Shown here piece by piece: positions 1 to 10,352 of a stretch of 64,000 bases of DNA (positions are counted from its first letter, which is position 1; each line of letters opens with the position of its first letter). A program made the position numbers and the translations under genes. The notes beneath the pieces were generated by a model. That model was not told where the DNA came from and did no database searches. It saw only the letters and a program-made list of their open reading frames with translations. Where the stretch lies: the NCBI GenBank assembly GCA_002118135.1, contig BDIU01000435.1, positions 60,203 through 124,202 on the forward strand. The letters are read 5' to 3'. The DNA is from Trebouxia sp. TZW2008. Its lineage: Eukaryota; Chlorophyta; Trebouxiophyceae; Trebouxiales; Trebouxiaceae.

Positions 1-290
1 GTGCTAACAACAGCTGCAGCAATGGCTGTGCTAGAATCAATGAATCATTGACATGTTTGCTGATGAGGTCCTGCTAGATGCATGCAGAGGACCATGTTGC
101 AAGAGGCTTCTGCTGGACTCTGTCTTCTGTCTATGCCAACAGAAGTCAGGTCTGCAGGCTGCAGTGGTGCTCAGACAGACTTTGAAACAATTATTGAAGT
201 GGCATGCGTCAAAGCAAGCACCATTGCATTCTGCTTCAACACAACAAGCACATATCAGGATAGAGGAAGGGACGGGTGTTTTGCGCCTAC

Positions 291-1097
291 AGGGTGCCCA
301 GCTTGTGGCCATCCATAGCTACAAGCGGCGCTCCAGCATAGAACCTGATAGGCTTCTCCTTTCTTGCTACCAGGTCAAAGTCTGCAAACCTGCATTCACA
401 ATCGGGCGTTCATGTAAGTGTGCATGTCACACCACTTGACATTCCTTTAAAGGTGCAGTTCAATGGCGCTGCATCTCACCAGGAGAGCACTCAATGCATG
501 TTTTGATATGTTACGTCTTTCGAAAGCCTGTGCCACATTCAGGCACTTCTAGTGGCTGAGCCGCACGTAGGTCGAGCTTTACATACATGTGTTGATGCAC
601 ATCTGAAGCAAGTCTCCAGGCTGATTGACGTTTCATGCCCCATGCAGAGCTGTTGAGAAAGGAGACTGGGCAGTATCGTCTAAGCATTACGGCACAGAGT
701 TGCTCATGCAGCAAGGAGGCAACATAAGGTACCTGGCGTCTTGACTTGCGTCCTCAACCACAAGCACCTCATTGCCTTTTTGAGCAATTGCCCATGAGCA
801 AAAACATGCCTGTTCTCGGTCCATCTGATTGTTCTCATATTCAAGACCTTGCAGAGACTTGAAGAACACGCGCTCGCGATCAACAAGGGTGACAGCTGAT
901 ATAGGGACATGAAATATGGTGCACACAAGTCGTGTGATGTCTTCAAACTTGGGGTCAAGCCTAGTGTCGCCAGGGCTGTATTCCTGTAAGCTTTCCAGGC
1001 GTTGTGAGTCATCTGAAGGCCTCAAAACTTTGAGCTCTATCTTCGGCTGAGCTATGTCGTCAGAGTCCTTGCTGAGAGATGCTTGAGTTCTGATTTC
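291..1097 (-). CDS. GAF-domain protein, partial (two exons seen)
   Basis: Two exons join cleanly into most of a GAF sensory domain. The upstream exon (about 1097-733) reads through DPKFEDITRLVC, ISAVTLVDRERVFFKS, REQACFCSWAI and VVEDASQDAR. It ends at an AG|GTACC donor (733). The next exon (389-291) starts after a TGCAG acceptor and continues in phase with FADFDLV, IRFYAGAPL and DGHKLGTL, then a CT|GTAGGC donor. This is the core of stand-alone bacterial or plant-type GAF proteins that bind small ligands. The downstream exons fall near or beyond the left edge and I could not place them. The N-terminal exon upstream of about 1097 was also not found, because the frame meets a TGA near 1141 without an ATG. 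The ligand and any output domain (kinase, cyclase) are unknown. Confidence 0.75.
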
Positions 1098-1140
1098 CTG
1101 TTCAACAGAGCTTACCGTGAAACAGGGCGACAGGATTCAT

Positions 1141-2430
1141 AGTTGGTGTTTATTGAAGCCCAAGAGATGCCCTTGGTGCAAAAACGACGTGAGCACTCAC
1201 CGGTGCTACTGCTTGCGAGTTGACCGAGCCTTTTGAAGGACCGCAGCCCATGCCACGACGACAGTCGTTGCAACGCTAGCACTCAGCAGTTTTCAGAGCA
1301 CTAACATCTGTTCAGTGCATAAAAACAATAGAGCTGCTCTATGTCTCGACCTACGCGTGAGACTCGTACGAGCTGGAACGCAGCCTCCACTCTGTTGCGT
1401 GACTAACTGACCAGCTGACGCCCTTTGCTTGACATCGCGTTGAACGACGACAAGCGCGACGACATTGCTCGTGTGACGGAAGCGAGGAGCCCACGTGACT
1501 TCCGATGATGGCCGATCAATCAACGCAAAACGGGGAAGAAGGCATGAATGAAACTTTAAATCACGTCAACAGGAAGTTGGAACGCAATCGCTTCGCAAGT
1601 AATTGTCATCGAATGTCACTTGTGTGCTAGAGACGAACCTGGCCTCACGTCATGCCTGCCCTCTGTGCCTGCCTTTTGAGAGCGCGGTCCGTCCACCGGC
1701 GACAGATGGAAGCTTGCCCTAGCCTGGCCTTTCAGAAGGGCGAAGCGTTGCATGCCCGCATGAACACCTTGAGTGCAGTGCTGTTTGGGCTAGTGCGCAG
1801 GCAAAACTTTTCCAGTGCAGTCCCCAAAGCCCACCCTGTACCCATCTCCCAGACAAACCCCTCTCATGGTGACAGTATCACCATCTTCTAGAAATGTGCG
1901 TGTCTGCCCATGCTTCAGGGAAACATTTCTAGTCCCTGACCATGAAGCTTCCAAAAGGCTTCCGAGACCATCTTGGGCCTACAGACAAAACAGTGAAAAG
2001 CCTGCTTGGCACAACATGCTCAAGCTGCAGCAACAAGACTTCACTTGGCGGGTTCAGTCGGCAAGCTGCATGACTGCTGGCGCAACTAGTGCTGAACAGG
2101 CCAGCCTGGCAAGCACAGATTGGAAGCGGAATAAAATCTATTAGATCTGAGCAGTGCAGTCCCATGCAGCGCAGAAAATTAGCATTTTGCAAAACACGAC
2201 GTGAATCTGGCAAGTGCAGAAAGCAGCATTGATGCACAGCGCCAAAAGCTGAATCATCATCATTTCTGTTGGGACCCATGCACACATTTGTGGGTTGTGC
2301 AGAGTGTGACGTCCCTTGCGATGCAGATGATCAACATAAGATGTCAGGCCACTCAGATGCGCTGCTGTTGCTTTCATCTGCGCTGCTTGCCATAGCAAAC
2401 CTGCCTGATGGCAACAATAGGACAAGGAAA
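1141..2430. other. stretch with no assignable gene
   Basis: I see no recognisable coding exon here. It should hold the missing first exon of the GAF gene and the missing last exons of fumarylacetoacetase, both on the minus strand. None of the short frames matches the expected protein segments. Confidence 0.4.
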
Positions 2431-2560
2431 CTTACATCGTGAGGCATTCAAGCAAGAGCTTCCGCCAGCAAAAGCACCCCAAGATTGAAATAATACGCTC
2501 AAAAACAGCGCTGCTATCAAGATTTGAGACAGTACAACTTAGAGCATGAAACAGACTTAC

Positions 2561-2999
2561 TGTGCTTGAGATGGTGCCAGTTCCCAGCAAATCCCCAGGT
2601 TCAAGATTGCAGCCGCCGCATGTGTGATGAGCCACCATCTGTTCTACAGTCCAGTACCTGCAAGACCAGCACATGCATGCAGACAGAGCTGGCATTTGCT
2701 GCTTGCACTTTCCCTTTGTGTCAGTCTTGTGTAGCAACACTCATGTCAGCAGGCAAGCAGCATTATGCAGAGCAGCGATTCTAAAATCAGGCACAGTGCA
2801 GCAACAGCGCCTGGTGAATACCAGCACACTTTGCAAGCTGTGAAAAGCTGAAACACAATATCTTTTGATGCAAAAACCCACCATCCATGTCTCTATTGCA
2901 CTTGCTGATAGCGCAGCAGCAGGGTTGTAAGACAACCTGCTCTATATAAATAGATAGTCTCTTGTCGTCTATATATTAGTGCGGTCGTAAGAGAACCTG

Positions 3000-3037
<38 letters not shown>

Positions 3038-6000
3038 CCAGACATGAGGACGCATGCCTCACATGTGCTTCAAGTTGGTTCTTGTGATGGTGGTTGCCTC
3101 AGCACCTCCTTGTGGCTCAGTGCAATGCAGCAGGCTGTAGAGTATAGCATGCCAGACAAGAGGATGCATGCCTCACATGTGTTTGAGGTTGCTTCTTGTG
3201 ATGGTGGTTGCCTCTCTACTTCCTTCTGGCTGCAACAGCACCTCTAAATTTATATCATAGGTGAGGGCATGCTGCTGCTGCAAATATTCCAGCACTTCTG
3301 GGTCTTGCTTTGGCGCCTCACACCTGCAATCTTTCAGCGTTCAGAATTTGCTTATATACATGTCATATGTCTTGATATATCATGTTTTGTATACGACATT
3401 CATCATCAATGTGTGTCACCATTCTGAGGTTTTGCAGCTGGGCAGATTGGTCACTAAGATTTGACGTGGCTGCGCCCATTGCAGGCCCACCCTAAGCAAT
3501 AATTGCGACAAGCTAAGGACACAATGTGCGTTGGCAGGACAGTCTGTGACATGGTGGCATTTCCATTGATCTGCAGGTGGTATGTTGTTGCAAAGCAAAT
3601 ACGCATCTCGAATCAATAGGTTTGCAATAACTCAAGCTTTCAATGGGCTGTATCTAGGTCAGAGGTCGAGAACCTGAAAGGCTTTAAGGCATCCATGGTG
3701 ACCACCCAAGGGCTTATGGTTGTCGCCTGCAGCACATGCTCACTAGTTTGTACCACTTGCTTTGTACACCAAACTCTTGTTGTAAGGACACACGATGTAA
3801 GGACAATCTTGATGTAAAGACCACGCCATTGGTGACCAATCACTGCGTTCTGACTGCATTGGTCCCTCTGAGTAAGGACAATTTGATGTAAGGACAAGTT
3901 CACATCTCATGATGGAGATGATCATCGCTGATCATTTCCAGCCATGAGCGATGTGGATCATCGATCCATGTAAGAATGATCCACAGCATTGTTACGTGGA
4001 TGCTATAACGACTGCTTTGGCTTCTTGATAACCAAAGCAGTCATTACAGAGAGACTTCACTGTATACACAAGAGTGCATACAGATGCAATAATGTCAGGT
4101 TTGCAGTGTGTGAGGCAGCGTGAGGCAGTGTGTCAGTGAAGGCAACTCTGGCTTGCTGTGGTGCATGCAGAGCGACAAGCTGTTTGCTTGCCAGGAAGCA
4201 TGTAAACGGTGAACAACACATGGTTCTTTTATGCCTTGAAGTTGCAAGTGAGGTGCCAGTGCAATTCTTGCTTGCTTTCCAGAGCATGCTGATCCTGTAT
4301 GAGGCAGTGATGCTTGTGGGCGATTGTAGGCAACTTCTGACTGGCACATGTTGCTCTCCTGTGCTTGCAACTTGCAAACAAGGATGAGGTGCAGACTTTT
4401 CCAGTTCTTACTCGTAAATGCACATGTAACAAAAGTCAGCTTTGCTAGTGTGTAAGGCAGCGTAGGGTTGTGCTTCAGTGCAGTCAGCAATGCTTTGCTC
4501 TTATGGGTGCATGACAGCCAGCTCACCGTAAGCTGCTCAGATGTCCAGTCAGCGATGTATACTTTGTGTACGTATAGGTTCGAGGTGCTGATTCACCCAG
4601 TGCTTACTGTAAGCTTGTTCAAGATGATGCGCACAATACATGATGTACAGCTCACATGCATAAGGGCTTGATGTGCTGACTTACCCAGTTCTTCCCAGTG
4701 AAGGGACCCAAAGGCACTGTTTCCCATTTCTGTATGTCTCTGGCACTCCAGTCATTCATAAGCACCATGCCAAAGATGTGGTTGGCGGCATCAGCAGTGC
4801 TGATTGATGTCCCTTGATCATTTCCTGGACCAATGAAAGCTGCCTGGCAACACAAATCATGCAATAGTCTGTCAACTCATCTCACTCATTTGTTCATTCA
4901 TTCTAAATGTCTGCTAGATAGGCTCAGCAGGCTCAGCTAGGTATGCACTTGAGCAATCAACTGTCTCCAACCAGTTTGGTCCTATGCTATCCGGTCAATC
5001 ATTTCACCCAATGTGAACTGTGCACAGCCTGTGTGGAAGCAGGGATGCAATGCTGTCTGAAGCTGTGTGTATAAGCTGAAGACTGTTTCAGGTCTGGTCA
5101 AGTTGCAATGTGCTTGGCCGGTGCTGCAAACGTGACGCTCACCTTCTGAATTCATGGGCAGAGGTTCAGAGATGCAACGTCCTTCATGTGAGACAGTATG
5201 TGGTTGCCAATCAAGACAGATGCAAGCAGGCAAGATTTTATGCAGCAAAGCGTGGAGCTTCACCATCTCCAGCTCAAAATCCAGTCTCTGACAAGGGCTG
5301 TATGTTGGGCCTGTTGCACCCTGCGGCTTGATTTGGCCCCTACAGCAGTGAGCAACAAACAGCGTTAAAAAAGCAGCAGAGGTCAGAGAACGAGTTCATC
5401 TTGGCAGGCTTTGGGTCAACATGTCATGTAAGCTATGCATTGCATGACATCTTCTGCATAAGGTTGACAACAAGTGAGTGATTCAATAGTTCTGCAAAAG
5501 GCTTCATTACCTGGGTCTGCGAACAGGAGTTCCAGATGTCACGATTGATGAGCTTCTGCCATGGTATGCAATTGGCATGTGAACCCTGCATTTGTATTCT
5601 GCAGACTTCTCTTGCTTCGTCAACAGGGTTCAAGAATGCAGCTACATAGAGAAAGAAAAGTCTGCACCAATGGGTGCCATAGTGGGCGCCCCTGTATGCA
5701 GAAGTTGTCTGGGGAGCAGCTACATATGCACATGTTGTAAGATTACCAATTCTCTTGTAGTTCATTCCCCCTGCCCCGAAACATTGTCCCGCAGTTGCTG
5801 GCATGTTCTTTTGAGGCGTAGAAATCTGTATAGTCGCCTATGTTGGCTGGCAAGTACAGAATAGCATCTGCCTTCAAACAAGGATGGGAATCAAGCTTGC
5901 TCGAGTGTTGCTGCTGATTTTAACTTGCAAGGCAGAGGCTTACAAGCGGAGTGACTGCAGCCTCTAACAGGCTCTTGTTGTCCCTAAGAGCACCTTCGTA

Positions 6001-6371
6001 AGCGCTGAGCAGCCGAGTCAGAGTCAAGCGAGCTTCCAACCAAGCACACCGGCCCAGAGACATGAAGCTGTTCAGTGTTTCCTGCAGATCACGAAAGGCT
6101 TTCGGGTACGGAGCAGTATGGACGACTTTCGGCACAGCGGATTGATGCACCAAATGAAGATCCTTGCCTGATGGAAGCATTCTGAGCCTTGAAGGTGTGG
6201 GCCGCTGAACAAGCCTGCGTCACTGAGCGCAGCAAGATCGATCACATTGTCACCTAAAGCCACTCCGATCCGTCTTGCACCGCCTGATGCGGGTGTGTAA
6301 ACGCCATACGGCAAGTTTTCAAGCGAGAAATGACTGTTGGGATCTACCTCAAGGAAGGGCCTGAGCACCAT
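2561..6371 (-). CDS. FAH: fumarylacetoacetase (fumarylacetoacetate hydrolase)
   Basis: The last enzyme of tyrosine catabolism, splitting fumarylacetoacetate into fumarate and acetoacetate. Nine exons splice in phase: 6371-6168, 6081-5944, 5871-5747, 5585-5511, 5339-5264, 4843-4685, 3726-3674, 3323-3177 and 2657-2561. They read in order [66 protein letters not shown] then [34 protein letters not shown] then ITRSNLKHM, and [13 protein letters not shown] then [11 protein letters not shown]. The metal-binding acidic residues known for the family (Asp of DYTDF, the two Glu of ELEM, Asp of NDWS) and the catalytic His after DFYASK are present. The ATG at 6371 gives the usual start just before the N-terminal SH3-like domain. 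Intron 1 uses a GC donor (CAG|GCAAGG). The C-terminal exons below 2561 were not found; a short candidate reading LLLECLT lies near 2445-2466. The start faces the methionine aminopeptidase start 268 bases away. Confidence 0.93.
3001..3037. repeat. (GATA)n microsatellite
   Basis: About nine uninterrupted AGAT/GATA units inside a fumarylacetoacetase intron. Confidence 0.95.
3045..3240. repeat. tandem copy of a fumarylacetoacetase exon edge
   Basis: Bases 3045-3120 and 3163-3240 are near-identical copies about 118 bases apart. The right copy is the donor-side half of FAH exon 8 (minus strand, ITRSNLKHM and the CAT|GTGAGG donor). The left copy lies in the downstream intron and carries its own copy of that donor context. 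Confidence 0.85.
3781..3905 (+). repeat. dispersed repeat family A copy (TAAGGACA motifs)
   Basis: Contains several TAAGGACA/GATGTAAGGACA motifs, then CCATTGG, ACCAATCACTGC and GTTCTGACTGCA. The same order recurs at 53370-53480 and, inverted, at 59335-59430. This copy sits in FAH intron 6. Confidence 0.7.
4010..4042. repeat. 11-base inverted repeat
   Basis: GACTGCTTTGG and its exact reverse complement CCAAAGCAGTC flank an 11-base loop, just right of the family A copy in the same FAH intron. It could be part of a small structured or MITE-like element. Confidence 0.7.
4880..4980 (-). repeat. dispersed repeat family B copy
   Basis: The minus strand reads CTGGTTGGAGACAGTTGATT, then GCATACCTAGCTGAGCC and TGCTGAGCC. 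The same block occurs at 42865-42965, 43960-44060 and 60150-60255. It sits in FAH intron 5. Confidence 0.75.
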
Positions 6372-6639
6372 TTGCCTGATGCAACTTGCAATGCTCGTTC
6401 ATGTAGTACGATAGGTCAAAAGCTTTCAGGAATCTGGCAAAGTCAACATGACAGGTCAGTCCGGCATTCTGAAGTCCGCAAGCACAGCTGTTCCTGCGCC
6501 AGGCATTCACGCTCTGCAGTATTGACCCCAGCACAGATCCGTACAGTTGTGCATAGACACTTGAGACAGCCTGAGCGAAGTGCTGAGCGGCTGGTGGCAA
6601 GTCAAAGATCACCTGTTCCGTCACAGCCGCGCAGCTCTT
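6372..6639. promoter_or_regulatory. shared intergenic region between divergent FAH and MAP1
   Basis: Only 268 bases separate the two start codons, so both promoters and 5' UTRs must lie here or overlap. I see no clear TATA box. The bidirectional role is inferred from gene order alone. Confidence 0.4.
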
Positions 6640-8757
6640 ATGAGCGCGCTGGGCCAGGGGATGCGGCTCAGTACCAGTGCATCATGCACGCACTCAGCGT
6701 TTTTGGGAAACAGCATGCCCCTGATCCATCGTTGCCACCTGCCAGCACGGCCACTGCGCAACTTGCGCTTGAGCACCACAGCTCAAGGACGCAGAGGATT
6801 TGCAGAGCTAATGAACATCAGTAGAGAGAGGACGTAAGCAACCAAAATCTCACTCTGACTTGCAGCTTTTGCTGAAAATCACAGCTGCAGCATGTGCTAG
6901 AAGCGCTCAGCTGCTGTGCAGAGATCCTGACAGGGAACGGTTGCGACCATACAAGATATCTCCTAGATTAGATGTGCCAGCTCACATCAAGCGGCCGCCG
7001 TATGTAGACACAGGAGAAAACCCATGGATAGAACACATACAAGTGCACAAGACAGAGAAGGTTTGCATCACGTCCTGCAGCAACACGACTTGTGCACTGA
7101 CAAGTCGTGCTGACGATCGGGACTGAGCTGACTAGCTTTTGCAATTGCCTGCAGGAACTAGATAAGATGAGGGCTGCATGCAAATTGGGAGCTGAAGTAA
7201 GAGAGTTTGCAGGCACTCTTGTCAAGGTGAAAACCCTGTCAGCGCATGATGGAATCTGACTGCTCATTTGTTCCGGAGATTGCTCCTCCTTCAGTTGCAG
7301 CATGCCCGTGTGACCTCTCGCTTTTTGCATGCAGCCTGGTGTATCAACAGATGAGATAGACAGAGCTGTGCACAAGATGATCATAGACAATGGAGCTTAC
7401 CCGTCACCACTGACTTACGGTGCGGCCCTTTGCAACCTATGCTCCGAGTCGTATAGCTTAAGCAGCAATTTTGGTTGCAAGATTGAAAATCGTCATAACA
7501 TCATGCAGACAAGATTGACTTCAAGAACTTTGTACTTCTATCATATGCAGGTGGTTTCCCAAAAAGTGTTTGTACCTCAGTGAATGAGTGCATCTGCCAC
7601 GGCATACCTGACAGCCGGCGGCTAGTAGATGGCGACATCGTGAACATAGATGTCACTGTATACCTCAATGTAAGCATGCTCCCACACTTCATTGCTGCCA
7701 TGACACATGACTTGCTGGCTGGTCAAAATGTGATTAATTTCTCTCTCTTTCTCAGCATCTGCCCCAAAGGCCTGAACAGATTATACCCACATGGCATGCA
7801 CTGACCTCTGCATGTATCGGCTGCTACCATGGACAGTCATACAAAACATGAACAGGACCATACCGTCCTGTTTGTGTGCTGTTTCAACAAGGCCATGAGC
7901 ATTGCACTTCGCGCACATTGGTTCTTGTACATGATACAGGGCTACCATGGTGACACAAGCGCAATGTTCATGGTGGGAAAAGTCAGCGACAAGGCACAAG
8001 ACCTGTGTAAGGTAACCAAGCATGCCTTGGACGAAGCCATCAAAGTGTGTGGGCCTGGAGTGCAAATCAAAGAGATTGGCAAGGTGATCAACCTTTGTGG
8101 CAAATCGAGCTTTCGACAAATGCCTTTTCAGCAGTAGTCTATTGCTGGACATGGAGCAGTAGCAGACAGGAGTAGCAGTATGTGTTGGCAGCATGCAAAG
8201 CTTGTCCATCTTTGACATGTTGGGACTCACTGTCATACGTCATTGCTGCATGCACCGACCTGTGTTCTGGCATAACGTATGGCAAAACTATCCTCATGTT
8301 GTGTCCACGCGCTGTGCGCTGCTCAGTCATTCTGCAAGCTGTGCAGTATACACTACAGTATACATGCTCATTGTGCTTGTCACTGATGGTGCAAAGTCTG
8401 CAGGCAAGCTTTCTTGTGATGATGCAAGCCTGAATGTCCTGCATGTGTGCGGCGCAGGTCATTCATGCTATTGCTGACAAACACAAGTATGGCGTCGTCA
8501 GGGAGTTTGTGGGACATGGTGTGGGTCAGCATTTCCATTCATTGCCTACAGTACCCCACAGCCGTAACTCGGAAGGCTCAAAAATGGTGCCAGGCCAAAC
8601 CTTCACAATAGAACCCATGTTGACAGAGCATGGTATCAAGGGCAAAATGTGGAAGGACAATTGGACTGTAGTCACCACTGATGGCGGGCTTTCTGCACAG
8701 TATGAGCACACAATCTTGATCACCAAAAACGGTCATGAAATTCTAACGCTCCCCTGA
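6640..8757 (+). CDS. MAP1: methionine aminopeptidase, type 1, organellar
   Basis: A cobalt/manganese-type metalloprotease that removes the initiator Met from nascent proteins, here probably in plastid or mitochondrion. Exon 1 from the ATG at 6640 encodes an Arg/Ser-rich presequence ([20 protein letters not shown]). Later exons are about 6901-7060 ([19 protein letters not shown]), 7155-7226, 7335-7419, 7551-7669, 7940-8083 and 8458-8757. The final five are in phase with one another. All five metal ligands of the pita-bread fold are visible: Asp in VNIDVTVYL, Asp in YHGDTSAMF, His in [12 protein letters not shown], Glu in FTIEPML and Glu in AQYEHTI. The acceptor of exon 2 is uncertain: CTAG at 6900 or GCAG at 6922 both keep the frame. 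The start is head-to-head with fumarylacetoacetase. Confidence 0.95.
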
Positions 8758-9549
8758 TTTTAGCTGACCTGCCTGCATGTCTTGCTATAAAGCATTTTGA
8801 TGTGTGAAGTCTACAGCGCACACGTTCTTTGATGCTATTTTGGACTGCTTTACATTTTGTGTTTAGCATGAATGGCCTGATTGTGTGCTGCAAAGGGTGT
8901 CTTGCGATGTTTAGACAAAAATATCGTGACAGTCAAGCTGTGTTGTATGTCAATATGTTCCTTGAGCACTGCAAGAGGACACATGCATCTGCAAGCAGTG
9001 CACCGCAACAAATTATTTGCTTCCACGGCTGGACACATGTACGTGGCTGTGGCGTCAATTGCCTGCATGCACAATGTATTGCTTGCGCTGACCGAGCATC
9101 TAGCATGCGTAAAACTAGCTTACAAATGCAAGCCACGCTTTGCAACGCTCGGCACATCAAACGAAGCTCAGCTCCTAACTTGAAACGGGCCACATCTGTC
9201 CAATAATACCAAACGTAAGGTAAAACCCCTGCTTGTGAAGCAGGGTGGACACCACTATCTGACCAGCATCAGCGGACATACATGCCAAACAACATACAGC
9301 TCACTCCGTTGATTTGCCAGGGGGTTTGGGCTGCATTCAGCTGTATCAAACCAGCAGAGCTGGCAGTCAATGGCTTGTTTGCCTATGCAGACTCTATGGT
9401 ATAAAGGGCTAGCCTCTATATGGTTCCTTGCACCTATGCTGGGGGATTTTGCAGCTATGCTGACAAGTTGCACAGCTCAAACTGGTCCAGACTACTGACA
9501 AACTCACAACACCATGCTGACAAAACTCTCACTGTGCAAGAAGGTCCTG
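8758..9549. other. intergenic, no gene seen
   Basis: Between the stop of MAP1 and the stop of QCR10 (convergent). The only structure noticed is a short hairpin at 225-246 of the 9000 block (ACCCCTGCTT / AAGCAGGGT with a 3-base loop). Confidence 0.5.
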
Positions 9550-9927
9550 TTACGCTGTGGATTCGCCTTCACTGGCTTCTGACACGGCACCTCCTGGTAG
9601 TTGAGCCTTAATCCAGTCAAAAGGCTGCATAAAGCAGACAGGTCTGAGTTGCCTGCCTAGATCGTCATGGGATCGCCTTTTCACAAGTACAATGTATTCA
9701 GCACACGTGCAACAGTCACAGACTTTACCTGAACCATAAACAGCACAGCAAGTCCACCAGTAGCAGCCCAGGCAACTGCGGCTGTCATATCTGTGCTGCT
9801 TGGTCTCAAAGTGGTTGGCAACATCTGTACAGCCATGCACGAGATCAGGTATTGCCAGATGCGATTGAGCTTTTGCTACAGTCCAGATCGAAGGGTGAGT
9901 CACCTTCATCAAGGCACCCCGTGCCAT
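9550..9927 (-). CDS. QCR10: cytochrome b-c1 complex subunit 10 (QCR10-like)
   Basis: Three exons give a 64-residue protein: 9927-9904 (eight codons, MARGALMK), 9824-9729 (LPTTLRPSSTDMTAAVAWAA then GGLAVLFMVQ) and 9624-9550 (PFDWIKAQLPGG then an acidic/Ser tail and TAA). All junctions are standard GT-AG and in phase, and the ATG has a strong context (GACACCATGGCA). The single hydrophobic segment followed directly by VQPFDWIK matches the plant/algal small complex III subunit QCR10, a mitochondrial inner membrane protein at the Rieske/cytochrome c1 side. Family identity rests on this short motif and on size, so it is firm but not certain. The first exon is unusually small. Confidence 0.8.
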   Translation of the reverse strand: MARGALMKVTHPSIWTVAKAQSHLAIPDLVHGCTDVANHFETKQHRYDSRSCLGCYWWTCCAVYGSGKVCDCCTCAEYIVLVKRRSHDDLGRQLRPVCFMQPFDWIKAQLPGGAVSEASEGESTA

Positions 9928-10352
9928 GGTGTCCTCCGACAACGAGACCCCACTACCAAGCTCCTTCCGCCGGCTGGTGCTCAGGCAAGCGGTCAAAGTA
10001 AATTGACCCGGCCGCGCTGCGTGTGTGCTGTGTCACAGTGGAATTTGCCGAATAGGTTCACTCAACCGGGAGATGCTTACGGAAAAGCTACGGATGACGG
10101 CCTCCGTGCTCATTAGGCCGGCGTTAAGGCGCAAGTTCTGGCAACAATGCAGATCAAAGCAATCTTGTTGCCAAGCCAGCGACTGTAGCTGTAGAACTTG
10201 ATGCCAATGGATGATTTAGTGTACAAAGCCTCGCTAGTGCCTTTTGCACAGGTCAAGCTGCAGTCCCCGGGGAGATGTCTGTAGGTCACAAGGACCTCTA
10301 TTGATATTGCCCAGCAATGTCATGCAAAGAGCAAGCAACAGCTCAAATCAGC
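9928..10352. other. intergenic, no gene seen
   Basis: Lies between the start of QCR10 and the stop of the AAA ATPase, both on the minus strand. Short frames exist on both strands, but none shows a recognisable motif or splice pattern. Confidence 0.4.

Noticed and set aside
1652..2144. Plus-strand ORFs of 79 and 109 codons
   Set aside because: No motif, no splice support, and they lie between two minus-strand genes; probably chance.
6330..6824. Plus-strand 164-codon ORF over the FAH start
   Set aside because: It is antisense to FAH exon 1 and overlaps the MAP1 presequence exon in another phase.
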